Positions 15,691-24,561 are shown, counted from the stretch's first letter. The stretch: DNA of 36,836 nt from Actinomycetota bacterium (GCA_023481285.1 JAMCWL010000067.1:1-36836); one strand, 5' to 3'. The notes: generated by a model from the sequence alone, not told the origin. Made by a program: numbers and translations.

Positions 15691-16803
15691 ATGGGAAAGC
15701 TGATAAGAGCGGTTATTTCGCTCATCGTCCTAATTTCGATGGCGACTCTACCCCTGTCGGGTTGCCGCTCGCCGGAAAGGGGCGACGTAGCCACGCCTCA
15801 AACCACAGGGCTCGCCTCTTCAGGTAAACTGCCGGCGAAGATCTCCGGGTTGGAGTCCCCGGTCGCCATGGCCTTCTCCCCCGACGGCCGAATATTCATA
15901 ACCGAAAGGTCGGGTCGCATCCGGATATTCAAGGACGGCAAGCTGGAACCGCAGCCCTTCACAACGGTTGACGTCCCCAAGCTCAGCGGCTATAACGAAA
16001 CAGGCCTTCTCGGGATAACGCTCGACCCAAACTTTTCCAAGAGCCCCTTCGTCTACTTCTACCGCAGCTTTGAGGAGAACGGGCGGCTTTTCAATCGAGT
16101 CATGCGCGCCCGTGATGAGAGAGGAAAAGGGGTCAGGTTGGAGACCATTCTCGATAAAATTCCCGGCGGTCGCATTCACAACGGCGGCGTCATCGGGTTC
16201 GGGCCGGACGGCAACCTTTACATCACGACCGGCGAGACTGGAAAGGGCGAACTTGCCCAGGACAAGAGCTCGCTCGCCGGCAAGATTCTGCGGATAAAAC
16301 CGGACGGCTCGATACCGAAGGACAACCCGTTCCGGGGCTCGCCCGTCTACTCACTGGGCCACCGAAACGTCTTCGGCCTGGCGTTCAATCCAAGAAACAA
16401 CCGGCTCTACACAACGGAAAACGGGCCTGAGAGCGATGATGAGATAAATGTCATAAAGGCCGGGGGCAACTATGGCTGGCCTATCGTTCTCGGCTTCTCG
16501 AACGATCCCCGCTTCATCAACCCGATCAAGGCCTACACGCCCCAAGTCGCACCGACCCAGGCCCTCTTCTACACCGGAAACCTCTTCCCAGACTCAAAGG
16601 GTGATTTCTTCTTCGGCAGTTTCCTTGAGGGCACGATTCACCGGCTGAAACTCGGGGGCACCAACCAGGACAAAGTTCTAAAGGACGACATCGTCTATAC
16701 CGACCCGGCAAGACAAGGTATCGTCGGCATAGCCCAGGCCCCGGACGGATCGATTTACGCCATCACCAAGGATGGAATAGCCAGGATAGATAGGCTAATA
16801 TAG
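15691..16803 (+). CDS. Lipoprotein, glucose/sorbosone dehydrogenase family
   Basis: A 370-residue secreted six-bladed beta-propeller of the soluble aldose/sorbosone dehydrogenase-like family (PQQ-dependent in characterised members). The first 25 residues form a lipoprotein signal peptide with lipobox LSGC, so it should be anchored outside the membrane. Blade motifs: FITERSGRIRIF, GLLGITLDPNF, RIHNGGVIGFGPDGNLYITTGE, GHRNVFGLAFNP and ENGPESDDEINVI. The His of HNGG and the YGWP segment match the active-site region. Substrate and cofactor cannot be told from sequence. The ribosome-binding site is weak. Confidence 0.9.
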   Translation: MGKLIRAVISLIVLISMATLPLSGCRSPERGDVATPQTTGLASSGKLPAKISGLESPVAMAFSPDGRIFITERSGRIRIFKDGKLEPQPFTTVDVPKLSGYNETGLLGITLDPNFSKSPFVYFYRSFEENGRLFNRVMRARDERGKGVRLETILDKIPGGRIHNGGVIGFGPDGNLYITTGETGKGELAQDKSSLAGKILRIKPDGSIPKDNPFRGSPVYSLGHRNVFGLAFNPRNNRLYTTENGPESDDEINVIKAGGNYGWPIVLGFSNDPRFINPIKAYTPQVAPTQALFYTGNLFPDSKGDFFFGSFLEGTIHRLKLGGTNQDKVLKDDIVYTDPARQGIVGIAQAPDGSIYAITKDGIARIDRLI

Positions 16804-16887
16804 AGACGCCCCCTCCCGCATACCCCCGTATATCAAGAGACCGGGCGTTAAAGTCTTCAACCCCTGGCGTTAATTTTTCATTAAGTT

Positions 16888-16916
16888 TTGAAAAATTCCT
16901 TTCAGGATTACATATT
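16888..16916 (+). promoter_or_regulatory. Promoter of the PAS-GGDEF gene
   Basis: TTGAAA (16888-16893), 17 bases, CATATT (16911-16916). The predicted start lies about 45 bases upstream of the GTG start codon. Confidence 0.5.
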
Positions 16917-16967
16917 TTGTGTCGATTATCCGTAAGAAAGATCTCTTCATCTTGGGAGGAGGCCGAG

Positions 16968-18383
16968 GTGAGAGTAGAACGAAAGTCTAAAAATAGGTCG
17001 ACGGGTGATCATGCGGAGTTCCGTCAGCTTAAGCTGGAGACGCTCGAGTCCAGGCAAAAATCAGCGGAAGAGGAGTTAAGGTTCAGATCGGTATTGCTCG
17101 ATAGCGCCACGGATTCGGTTTTCGTCCGCGATTTCGAGGGCAAGCTCATCTATGTTAACGAAGCCGCCTATAAGACAAGGGGTTATACGAAAGAAGAGCT
17201 TCTTGCCCTACCGCTCCAAAAGCTGCGTTCACCCAAGCACGCCGAGGATGTCGATTCCCTCGTCAAAACCCTCATGAAAACGAAGGGCGCCGCGGTCTAT
17301 GAGACCGAGCACCTCAGAAAAGACGGTACGCTTATGCCGGTTGAGGTCAACGCTCGTATTATCAAATCAGGGGGAAGGAAAGTAATCGTGAGTATCGTGC
17401 GGGACATAACGGAGCGAGAGAGGGCTGAAAAGGCCCTCAGGCAATCCGAAGAGAAGTACCGCACCCTCTACTTAACCATGGCGCAAGGAGTTCTCTACCG
17501 TGATGCCGACGGGACGATAACTTCCGCTAACCCGGCGGCCGAAAGAATATTCGGTATGACGCTCGACGAGATGAAGAGCAAACCGCTCGACGACCCAATA
17601 TGGAGCGCCATCGATGAAGAGGGCTCCGACATGCGGGGAGATATGTACCCTTCAATGGTCGCCCTGAGGACGGGAAAGGTCGTCAGGAATACGGTCATGA
17701 GGATTTTCAACCAAAAAGAAAAGGGATACCGGTGGATAAGCGTTAACGCCATACCCCAGTTCAGGCCGGGAAAGAAAAGGCCTTACCAGGTCTTTACCAC
17801 CTTTGACGATATCACCGAGCGCAAAAGAGCCGAAGAACAGCTCGCATACCTTGCCACCCACGACTGCCTGACCGATCTAGCCAACCGGCGCTCGGTGGAA
17901 GAGGCCCTCAAGCGAGCCGTGGCGCGTGCGCGCCGGCGATCGGCAAGCGCGCTTTTATTCCTCGACGTCGATAACTTTAAACTGGTTAACGATACCCTTG
18001 GCCATGCCGCCGGGGACAAAGTCCTCATCGCTTTGACTCATCGCGTCAGAAAGAACCTGCGCACCGAGGATATGCTGGCCAGGCTGGGCGGGGACGAGTT
18101 CGCGGTGCTTATGGAAGGTATCGGTATCGAGACCGCCTGGACCATCGCTGAAAGGATGCGCCGTGCGGTCGAGAGCTTTCCGTTCGCCCTTGGAGAACAT
18201 AGCTTCAATCTGAGTCTTAGCATTGGACTGGTCCTCGTTAGCGGCAACCAAGATCCCTCGTTATTGCTGTCCAAGGCGGATAACGCCATGTATACGGCCA
18301 AGGAGCATGGCGGCAACCAGATCGTGCTTTATGAGCCAAATGGCGTCCTGGTTGAGCTCGCGCCCGAGCCTGACCCCTTATAA
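16968..18383 (+). CDS. PAS-PAS-GGDEF diguanylate cyclase
   Basis: A 471-residue cytoplasmic signalling protein. A short coiled-coil-like N-terminus leads into two PAS/PAC modules (about 35-155, ending VSIVRDITERERAE, and 165-295, ending TFDDITERKRAEEQ), then a GGDEF domain (about 300-465). RLGGDEFAVL is the intact active site, and RTED five residues before it is an allosteric I site, so it should make c-di-GMP with product inhibition. No EAL domain. GGGAGGAGG (16954-16962) sets GTG 16968 as start rather than the upstream TTG. The following membrane protein gene may be co-transcribed. Confidence 0.93.
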   Translation: MRVERKSKNRSTGDHAEFRQLKLETLESRQKSAEEELRFRSVLLDSATDSVFVRDFEGKLIYVNEAAYKTRGYTKEELLALPLQKLRSPKHAEDVDSLVKTLMKTKGAAVYETEHLRKDGTLMPVEVNARIIKSGGRKVIVSIVRDITERERAEKALRQSEEKYRTLYLTMAQGVLYRDADGTITSANPAAERIFGMTLDEMKSKPLDDPIWSAIDEEGSDMRGDMYPSMVALRTGKVVRNTVMRIFNQKEKGYRWISVNAIPQFRPGKKRPYQVFTTFDDITERKRAEEQLAYLATHDCLTDLANRRSVEEALKRAVARARRRSASALLFLDVDNFKLVNDTLGHAAGDKVLIALTHRVRKNLRTEDMLARLGGDEFAVLMEGIGIETAWTIAERMRRAVESFPFALGEHSFNLSLSIGLVLVSGNQDPSLLLSKADNAMYTAKEHGGNQIVLYEPNGVLVELAPEPDPL

Positions 18384-18525
18384 CTTGCTTTAATGAGCTT
18401 CGTCCTCCTGGGTGATCGGCGGCGTGATCGGCGTCTTACCTACAATGCCCTACTCATTTGAAATTAGCGTCGGACAATCCTACAATGAAGTCCGGGTTAT
18501 CCATCCGTTAGTAGGAGGTCGTCCC

Positions 18526-19389
18526 ATGGATTTGACTGCGTTCTGGTCCCACTGGATCTGGCCCCTGGTCACGGCAATCGTCGGTTTCTTCTTCGCCTAC
18601 CTGGTCTTGCGCCAGTATTTCGAGAGGAGAAAGCCCCACCAGATCGCCTGGCTCATAGGCCTTCTCTTCTACTCGGTGGCCGCCGTTATGGAAGCTTACT
18701 CCGAGTACGTCTGGTCGTGGAATCCTTATGTCTATCGCGTTTATATAGTGCTGGCCGCCTCCCTCGTCGGTTTTCTGGGGCTCGGCACGCTCTATCTTTT
18801 GAGCAAGAGGCGCATCTGGGGGCATCTCTACGCAGCTTTCAATGTCCTGGCGATGGCCGTCTTCATCTATGGCACGATGACGACCGAGCTTGCGACGGAG
18901 TTCTTAAAACCCGGAATTACCGTGGGGGGTAAAGCGCTCGGTGCGTCCTTCTCTTTCCCGCGCGTCATGTCGTTCTTCTTCAATATACCGGGTACGCTCT
19001 TACTTCTCGGCGGCGCCATCTACTCGGTAATTCTTTTTTCGAGGAAGAAAGAGTACGCCTATCGGATGTGGGCGAACGTCATCATCGCCGCCGGAACGAT
19101 GGTTATCGCCACGGTCGGCTCCATGGCCAGAACCGGAAGGGCGGTCGGTCTCTACCCCGCCGAGATGGTAGGATCGGCCCTTCTGCTCTGGGGTTTCTTG
19201 AAGGCAAGCACCCTTGATAGAGGGGCTGCAACGATCCGCCAAAGTCGCGTTAGAAAGGCGGCAGCTTCCGACTCAACTAGACTCCCGACCGATCCCAAGA
19301 GTGTTGAGTCAATCGATGAAAAGGCCGATACAGGTAGTAAGGCTTTAGAGACTTTAGGTGAAGAGCGGGCCCCGGAGAAAATCACCTAA
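18526..19389 (+). CDS. Multi-spanning membrane protein of unknown function
   Basis: A 287-residue protein with about seven hydrophobic helices (near 10-27, 38-58, 68-88, 95-115, 143-165, 175-195 and 200-222) and a hydrophilic 65-residue C-terminal tail rich in Ser, Asp, Glu and Lys. Aromatic and tyrosine-rich loops (EAYSEYVWSWNPYVYRVY) lie between helices 2 and 3. I do not recognise the family; the layout resembles seven-helix sensor input domains. TAGGAGG at 18511-18517 sets ATG 18526, not the frame opening at 18412. It follows the diguanylate cyclase gene, so a signalling link is possible. Confidence 0.8.
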   Translation: MDLTAFWSHWIWPLVTAIVGFFFAYLVLRQYFERRKPHQIAWLIGLLFYSVAAVMEAYSEYVWSWNPYVYRVYIVLAASLVGFLGLGTLYLLSKRRIWGHLYAAFNVLAMAVFIYGTMTTELATEFLKPGITVGGKALGASFSFPRVMSFFFNIPGTLLLLGGAIYSVILFSRKKEYAYRMWANVIIAAGTMVIATVGSMARTGRAVGLYPAEMVGSALLLWGFLKASTLDRGAATIRQSRVRKAAASDSTRLPTDPKSVESIDEKADTGSKALETLGEERAPEKIT

Positions 19390-19415
19390 AGCAGGCCTGA
19401 TATTTGAAGGTCAAG

Positions 19416-19444
19416 CCCGCAGCCTAAAAACAACTGGCTGCGGG
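19416..19444. terminator. Hairpin after the membrane protein gene
   Basis: CCCGCAGCC (19416-19424) pairs perfectly with GGCTGCGGG (19436-19444) across an 11-base loop. It lies 27 bases after the stop codon. No T run follows, so it is either an imperfect terminator or a stabilising 3' hairpin. Confidence 0.5.
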
Positions 19445-19624
19445 AAGATACTTGTTGCAGAACAGTTACGCACTACTAAATACCCTTGCACCAGGTCATT
19501 CACAAACAATTCACAATTTCACCAGTGACCCGGGAGACGAAGGGTGAGATAATTAAAGTGCAAGACCCAGGGGTGGAAGAGTTGGTCTACCATAAGTGCG
19601 GACGGTGCTAAGATGGGAGAATCG

Positions 19625-19975
19625 ATGGATAGGTTCCTCTTCCTTAAAGAGTGGGAGCGTCTTTCGAAGATCACCCTGAGCGAGCAGGGACGCGTCAACT
19701 TCTTGCAAGAGTGCAGAGAGTTTATGCACTATGGCGAATCGATCCTCATGAATGCCCTCAAAATCGCCAAGAAGAACAATAAGTTCGATCTCAATTACCT
19801 GAAGATGGTTGCCGCCAAGCTATATGAGCGCGAGTGCCATCCGACCCCGACTGACCCACCCATCGATAGTGGAAGCTCTTACTCGCTTAGTTTCTCCGGT
19901 CTGTCGTCGAGCCTTCTCAACCTAGGTGGGGGCGACTATTATGAGCACCGGGAGAGGCGGAGGCGGAGATTTTAA
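19625..19975 (+). CDS. Small helical protein, paralogue of the gene at 21604
   Basis: A 116-residue protein. Residues 1-66 align without gaps to the protein at 21604-21909, with about 24 identities; shared positions include MD, FLK, WER, FL, EC, ALK, A and F-L-Y. The C-terminus is a Ser-rich then Arg-rich tail (ERRRRRF). The shared region, ending ALKIAKKNNKFDLNYLKMV, recalls the DnaD/DnaB_2-type helical end (ALK..A...G..N..YIE.I), a weak resemblance only. GGGAGA at 19615-19620 favours ATG 19625 over ATG 19613, and this also aligns with the start of the paralogue. It converges with the phosphoesterase gene, overlapping it by four bases. Confidence 0.75.
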   Translation: MDRFLFLKEWERLSKITLSEQGRVNFLQECREFMHYGESILMNALKIAKKNNKFDLNYLKMVAAKLYERECHPTPTDPPIDSGSSYSLSFSGLSSSLLNLGGGDYYEHRERRRRRF

Positions 19976-20475
19976 CGCGAGTTAAGCACTTCTACGATTT
20001 TCACGGCCAGTTTCTCGTTGGCGGTTATAATGGCAAGCGTATTACTTAGGGCAAACCGCTTATCAAGAAGGCTACCCGGGTTGACCATGAGGACACCGTC
20101 GACCACGCCGACAAAGGGGTAGTGGGAGTGCCCGAAGAGTATACAATCGACTTTCTGATCGGAAAATATCGTTCTGATCCGTCTTTCCAGCCCCTCGGGA
20201 GCGCCCCGCCCATGCGCCAGACCGATCTTGAAGCGTCCGAATTCCATGATGAGCGTCTGCTTAAGTGTCCAGCGCAGATCCGGAGAGTCCATATTTCCCG
20301 CAACGGCGTACGTCGGCTTGAGCGATTCCAGATGTTCCAGCGCCTCGGAAATGAGCATATCCCCGGCGTGCAGAATCACGTCCACGTCAGCTAGGTAGGG
20401 TCTTATCGCGCGGTCAAGCCCTGCTATTTCCTCAACCATCTTGACGTGCGTATCTGAAATGGCAAGTGCTTTCAT
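19972..20475 (-). CDS. YfcE/MJ0936-type metallophosphoesterase
   Basis: A 167-residue calcineurin-like phosphoesterase. All metal-binding motifs are present in order: ISDTH near the N-terminus, HAGD, GNMD (GNxD/H), GLAHG and GHSHYP, with VNPGS as the family's closing motif. Single-domain members hydrolyse phosphodiesters in vitro; the physiological substrate is usually unknown. ATG 20475 is the natural start. It stands alone, with a palindromic element in front of it. Confidence 0.93.
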   Translation of the reverse strand: MKALAISDTHVKMVEEIAGLDRAIRPYLADVDVILHAGDMLISEALEHLESLKPTYAVAGNMDSPDLRWTLKQTLIMEFGRFKIGLAHGRGAPEGLERRIRTIFSDQKVDCILFGHSHYPFVGVVDGVLMVNPGSLLDKRFALSNTLAIITANEKLAVKIVEVLNSR

Positions 20476-20525
20476 GTTTCAAGAATACCCGTGGTAGAGA
20501 GGGTCATCAAGCACGGAGTTCTTAT

Positions 20526-20623
20526 CTAGTACGGCACCAACTTGTTTCCTAATGAGAAAATCCTCTATAGCAAGTGGTTGTCCTAGGCTGAAGCCTAGGC
20601 GTATCAAGTTGGTGCTGTACTAG
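20526..20623. mobile_element. Putative 98-bp palindromic element (MITE-like)
   Basis: The outer arms are CTAGTACGGCACCAACTTG (20526-20544) and CAAGTTGGTGCTGTACTAG (20605-20623), which pair at 18 of 19 positions. Inside is a second palindrome, CCTAGGCT-GA-AGCCTAGG (20582-20599). It lies in the intergenic space between the phosphoesterase and SDR genes and has no coding capacity. Size and architecture fit a non-autonomous element or a large transcript hairpin; no target duplication was identified and there is only one copy in the window. Confidence 0.55.
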
Positions 20624-20646
20624 CGTCTAGAGTCCGGAGTCTGCTT

Positions 20647-21408
20647 TCATGCTAGATGTCCTCCGTCGATTGGTATGATGGCGCCGGTCACCCAGCTTGA
20701 CTCATCCGAAGCGAGGTAGAGGGCGAGGAGAGCGGTATCGATGGGCTCCCCTATCCGGCCCAGCGGATAGGCGGTGCCCAGCTCTTGTCTGGTCGCAAAT
20801 CTGAAATAATAGTCGATCATCGGCGTATTGACGAGCGCCGGACAGATGGCGTTCGCCCTGATCCCCTGGCGGCCATAAGTCACAGCGATGTTCCTGGTAA
20901 GAGCGATAACGCCTCCCTTGCTGGCCGAATAAGCCGGCGCAACGCTTCCGCCCTTAAGGCCAAGCCCGGATGCCGTATTGATGATCGAACCGCCGTCGCC
21001 CGCCAGGAGATGAGGAATCCCGTACTTGCAACAATAGAAGACGCCCTTAAGATTAACGTCGAGGATCCGGTCGACCACATCGAGCGGGGCGTTGACCACC
21101 TCGTCGTCCAGGTCGGGCAGGAAAACGCCGGCGTTGTTGTAGAGGATGTCTATCTGCCCGAACCGCTCCGCTGCGCCATCCATCAAGCGCCGTACATCTT
21201 CCGGATTGGAGACGTCCCCGGTTAAGCAGAACGATTCGCCGCCCTCCTTTGTCACCAGTCGAGAGGTCTCCCCGGCCAGCGACCCGTCTATATCGAAGAC
21301 GGCGACCTTAGCCCCTTCTCGACTGAAAAGAAGTGCGGCCTCTCTCCCCTGTCCCCTGCCGGAACCGGTGATGACGGCGACCTTGCCTTCCAGCCTCACA
21401 CCGTTCAC
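20647..21408 (-). CDS. Classical SDR-family oxidoreductase
   Basis: A 253-residue short-chain dehydrogenase. TGSGRGQGR is the cofactor glycine motif (TGxxxGxG), AVFDID suggests NAD preference through Asp, NNAGVF is the structural NNAG, and Ser in NTASGLGL with YSASKGG gives the catalytic triad. PIDGGHLA closes the fold. Members of this group include 3-oxoacyl-ACP-like and glucose or sterol dehydrogenases, so the substrate is undefined. The start is GTG 21408 without a strong ribosome-binding site; a GTG three codons later is possible. Confidence 0.9.
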   Translation of the reverse strand: MNGVRLEGKVAVITGSGRGQGREAALLFSREGAKVAVFDIDGSLAGETSRLVTKEGGESFCLTGDVSNPEDVRRLMDGAAERFGQIDILYNNAGVFLPDLDDEVVNAPLDVVDRILDVNLKGVFYCCKYGIPHLLAGDGGSIINTASGLGLKGGSVAPAYSASKGGVIALTRNIAVTYGRQGIRANAICPALVNTPMIDYYFRFATRQELGTAYPLGRIGEPIDTALLALYLASDESSWVTGAIIPIDGGHLA

Positions 21409-21603
21409 GTCGAACTTTTACCCGTATCGTGCCTCCAGGTTAAAGCCGACAAACTTAAAATACCTCTTGCTTTCTATGCTGTTCGGTCGCATACTGTTCA
21501 AGCAACGTTCAACCGCAAGTTAAACCTCAGTTAATAGGGTGCCGATGAGGTGTAAGCGCGACTTGAGACTTAGCAGTTTTTGCAGAAAGTAATTGGAGAA
21601 AAA

Positions 21604-21909
21604 ATGGACCCGCTCAAGTTCCTTAAAACGTGGGAACGACACTCGGGGCTTTACCTGGTCGGAGAGGACAGGCAGAGCTTCCTTGAGGAGTGCGGTCAAA
21701 TCCTTTACCTGGAGCCAAAACACCTGGAGACAGCTCTGAAGACAGCGAGGCAAACCGGAACCTTCAACCTTAAGTACATAGAAGCCATCGCCCTGAATGT
21801 TCGCGGGGTGGACGGCGATCACGGCGGTCCAAAGGGCAATCGCGATAACGTGATCGACCTCTTTGAGGCTCGCCAGCGGCTCAGCAAAAAGACCTTTAAC
21901 CCCTCTTAA
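21604..21909 (+). CDS. Small helical protein, paralogue of the gene at 19625
   Basis: A 101-residue protein whose first 66 residues align without gaps with the protein at 19625-19975. Key shared positions are FLK, WER, FLEEC, ALKTA and F-L-YIE. FNLKYIEAIALNV resembles the end of DnaD/DnaB_2 domains, where such a segment contacts DNA, but the match is too short for an assignment. The tail is polar and basic. GGAG at 21595-21598 sets ATG 21604 (the frame opens at 21580). Like its paralogue it runs into a convergent gene, overlapping the HAD gene by 14 bases. Confidence 0.75.
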   Translation: MDPLKFLKTWERHSGLYLVGEDRQSFLEECGQILYLEPKHLETALKTARQTGTFNLKYIEAIALNVRGVDGDHGGPKGNRDNVIDLFEARQRLSKKTFNPS

Positions 21910-22552
21910 AGGATGCGAGCAGCTTCCAAGGAATATCCGTAGTTCTTCTATAAACCCGGACCGCTCCCTCTTTTTCCAACGAGCTTCTCTGGTAGCCGCC
22001 GGTCAGGACGCCTATTCCAAAAGCGCCGATCGACCTGGCCGCCGCCATATCGTGCGGGCTGTCGCCGACGTAGACCGCCTCCGACGCCGAGACGCCAAGC
22101 TCGCCGAGAATCTTGCGAAGAATTTCGGGATGCGGTTTGGAATGGACGATCTCGTCTCCCGAAATGTCGCCGTCTATCAACCCTCCCAGGTCGAAACGCT
22201 CGATATAGTAGTCCAGTTCGGTCCTGGAAGCCGACGTCGCCAGGGCGACCTTCAACCCGCTTTCGCGAAGCTTGCGGAAAAGCTCCACGACACCTGGAAA
22301 AAGCTTGACCTCGACTATTCTCCCCCGATACAAACGCCGCTTTTCGTCCACGATTTGAACGACCATGCGGTCGTCGGCTTCTGGGGCAAAGTGCCTGACA
22401 AAGAAGTCGGCCCGGCGGCCGAACTGCTTCTGTAGATCTGTTAAAGGTATTCTATGGCTAAAACGCCTGAACGCCTCCACCCAAGCATCCAGGTGAAGGC
22501 CCATCGAATCGATTATCGTCCCGTCAACGTCGAATATGACCGCTTTCGCCAA
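21896..22552 (-). CDS. HAD-superfamily phosphatase (beta-phosphoglucomutase-like)
   Basis: A 218-residue subfamily IA HAD hydrolase. VIFDVDGTIIDS is motif I with the nucleophile Asp and the acid/base Asp; ALATSAS is motif II; KPHPEI is motif III (Lys); VYVGDSPHDMAAA is motif IV. The cap domain lies between motifs I and II. Closest in style to phosphoglycolate phosphatase, beta-phosphoglucomutase and pyrophosphatase PpaX groups. The frame opens at ATG 22591, but GGAGG four bases before TTG 22552 and the family N-terminus (LAKAVIFD) favour the shorter form. Confidence 0.9.
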   Translation of the reverse strand: MAKAVIFDVDGTIIDSMGLHLDAWVEAFRRFSHRIPLTDLQKQFGRRADFFVRHFAPEADDRMVVQIVDEKRRLYRGRIVEVKLFPGVVELFRKLRESGLKVALATSASRTELDYYIERFDLGGLIDGDISGDEIVHSKPHPEILRKILGELGVSASEAVYVGDSPHDMAAARSIGAFGIGVLTGGYQRSSLEKEGAVRVYRRTTDIPWKLLASFKRG

Positions 22553-22602
22553 CCAACCTCCACTCTTAACCAGTCTCCTTGTAAGCGGCATTGCGACCAG
22601 AC

Positions 22603-22622
22603 CACTGGCAGCTTTGCCAGTG
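22603..22622. repeat. Perfect hairpin downstream of GNAT gene
   Basis: CACTGGCA-GCTT-TGCCAGTG: an 8-bp stem with a 4-base loop, 11 bases after the GNAT stop. No T run follows on the minus strand, so it may be a 3' stabiliser rather than a terminator. Confidence 0.6.
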
Positions 22623-22632
22623 AGCTACGCGT

Positions 22633-23058
22633 CTACTCCCTAGTTTCTCTCGTAAGAACCATCGAATCGTCATCCTTAACAAAACCGAAGCGGTGGTAGA
22701 AGTCAGGCTTGGCGGTCACCAGCCAGAACTTCTCAACCCTGGCGAGCCTGGGATGATTCAGCACGGCCTCCACCAATTCTCTTCCCAGCCCCTTTCCCTG
22801 ATACTCGGGTCGAACGACAATATCCCAGACAGTCGCTCGGTAGACCATATCAGAGAGAACCCTTGCAAAGCCAATGAGCTTCCGCCCGTTCCAGAGACTT
22901 AGAACGACGGTCGAATTGGCTAGCATCTCGGCGATTTCTGAAGGTCTTCTATCGTTTGTCCAGCGCAATTCCTGATAAAGCTCAACCAGTTGCTCAATAT
23001 CTTCCTTAGAGAAATCGTTTGAATCCTTAAGCTTGATATCCACAGTTAAACCTTTCAT
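22633..23058 (-). CDS. GNAT-family N-acetyltransferase
   Basis: A 141-residue GNAT protein. VWDIVVRPEYQGKGLGRELVEAVL is motif A (shown in parts: VRPEYQGKGLG is the acetyl-CoA pyrophosphate loop, Q/RxxGxG), and FWLVTAKPDFYHRFGF is the typical motif B end. Substrate is unknown; similar small members acetylate amines or antibiotics. ATG 23058 stands behind a weak GGGTGA. TTGACA occurs about 70 bases upstream on the minus strand, without a matching -10. Confidence 0.9.
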   Translation of the reverse strand: MKGLTVDIKLKDSNDFSKEDIEQLVELYQELRWTNDRRPSEIAEMLANSTVVLSLWNGRKLIGFARVLSDMVYRATVWDIVVRPEYQGKGLGRELVEAVLNHPRLARVEKFWLVTAKPDFYHRFGFVKDDDSMVLTRETRE

Positions 23059-23266
23059 TCACCCTGCTCACGGCCCCGTCTGTGGAAAGGTTGAATTTAT
23101 TATTTGCCGTTATCCAAGCAAACTTTGTCAACCTAAAGTTGAGATTAATGGATAGTTGCCGTTTTTGTCCATTTCCTAAGGTAAAAGCGCCGCTTAAACA
23201 GCTAAAGCGCCGTTCGGAGCTCCGATGTGCTCTCTAGTTGTAGGGCCGCCGGAGGTTGCCTTTCCT

Positions 23267-24280
23267 CTAATCTCCGGCGCCATCGCCGATCTCAACGGGT
23301 CCCCTTTCAATCTCGGCCGAAGTATCGGGAGCATCGAGCGTCTGAAGGTAGCTCAGGGAGCCGCGAACTTTGCCCAACGATTGGCGCAACTCAGCGTAGG
23401 CGTTGGCGATCATAGTCGAACCCCTGGCTATGCGGTTCTCAACGACCAACTCGATCTCTTTGAGATGGTGATCGATATCGATGATGTGCGCCTGCAAGTT
23501 CCCCATGTCGATGGAGCGCGAGTATTGGAGATGAAGGCTGTAGAAAGTGAGTATATAGGGGATGGCCATCGAGTATGACATGAGGATAACCCGACACTTA
23601 TAGGCATCGAGAAAAGCACGCTTGCAGACCGAAAAGACCGAATCGGGCAGGGCGGCAACCGCCCAGGGAACGGTCTTCACCGGGTCGATGTATCCCGCGA
23701 CCTCCCTGACCCTCCTGCCGACCTCCTTCTCGATGCTCGCGATTATCGAAAGCCTCCTCGCCTCGTCCTTCTCCTCGTCAAGGGCGAGCAGAAGCGGGGT
23801 TGAAGGCCACTTAGAATCTATAGGCAGGACCTTGCCGTCAAAAAGCTTGAGCGCAAATTCGACGACGCGTCCGCCCACCTGAAAGTCGGTTTCGACCATT
23901 CCAGGCGGGAAGAGTTTAAGAGTCTCCCGTAGAATATTCTCCCCGGCCCGTCCTTTGGCATAGCTACCGGCGATCACGCTCTCAAGGCGCTTGACCATCT
24001 CGCGGTTTTCCTCTTCGAGACGCTTGCGGGCATCGAGATCGACCTGGATGGCGGCGAGCGTCCTGCTCGCCCTCACCAGTTCCTCCCTGATGAGGTCCTG
24101 CCCCTTGTCGCCCAGCTCAGATTTGCCCTTAAGCTCCTGGAGCACTTGATCTTGGCGATCCAAGCGGGATACCAAATCCGCCTCCACGGCTCTTGAACGC
24201 GCTTTAGAGGCGAAAATGACGACAACAAAGGTGAGAAGAATCGCGATGGCTAATGCCAAAAGCAGTGTAATAATCTCCAT
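23267..24280 (-). CDS. rmuC: RmuC-domain DNA recombination protein
   Basis: A 337-residue RmuC family protein, implicated in limiting inversions at short inverted repeats and predicted to contain a nuclease-like fold. An N-terminal transmembrane helix (about 3-24) is followed by a coiled coil (about 30-95), then the RmuC domain: KGRAGENILRETL, GKVLPIDSKWP and a C-terminal helical part (SMAIPYILTFYSLHLQYSRS). It is somewhat shorter than the E. coli protein, as in many Gram-positives. The RmuC link is notable because the surrounding spacers are full of inverted repeats, although this may be coincidence. Confidence 0.88.
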   Translation of the reverse strand: MEIITLLLALAIAILLTFVVVIFASKARSRAVEADLVSRLDRQDQVLQELKGKSELGDKGQDLIREELVRASRTLAAIQVDLDARKRLEEENREMVKRLESVIAGSYAKGRAGENILRETLKLFPPGMVETDFQVGGRVVEFALKLFDGKVLPIDSKWPSTPLLLALDEEKDEARRLSIIASIEKEVGRRVREVAGYIDPVKTVPWAVAALPDSVFSVCKRAFLDAYKCRVILMSYSMAIPYILTFYSLHLQYSRSIDMGNLQAHIIDIDHHLKEIELVVENRIARGSTMIANAYAELRQSLGKVRGSLSYLQTLDAPDTSAEIERGPVEIGDGAGD

Positions 24281-24513
24281 GCGAATGCTCCGTAATCGAA
24301 CGTATGATCTAATGATAATTTACCGTCAGAATCCAGCTTAAGCAAGTTCCGGCTTAAATGACCATAGACATCGGCTGACGGCTGTTCAAACAACCACCGA
24401 CCAACGGCCGTCGACCGTCCTTTAATAACCACGACTACCGAAAAAGACTGCATCGTGCTGGAGGTCGATCGACAGTGCAAGCTTTTATACAGCATGGAGC
24501 GTTTTTGCCGACG

Positions 24514-24548
24514 GCCGATGGCTGATGGCTGATGGCTGATAGCTGATA
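24514..24548. repeat. Heptad repeat, five copies
   Basis: GCCGATG, GCTGATG, GCTGATG, GCTGATA, GCTGATA in a row. A short reverse-oriented relative (AGCCATCAGCCATCGG) occurs at 29848-29863. Confidence 0.85.
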
Positions 24549-24561
24549 GCTCCTCGCTAAT

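Noticed and set aside
22560-22640. tRNA-like fragment on the minus strand (GTAGCTCACTGGCAAAGC)
   Set aside because: It resembles a D arm, but the hairpin is a plain 8-bp stem with no anticodon arm, no T loop of the TTCRA type and no acceptor pairing.
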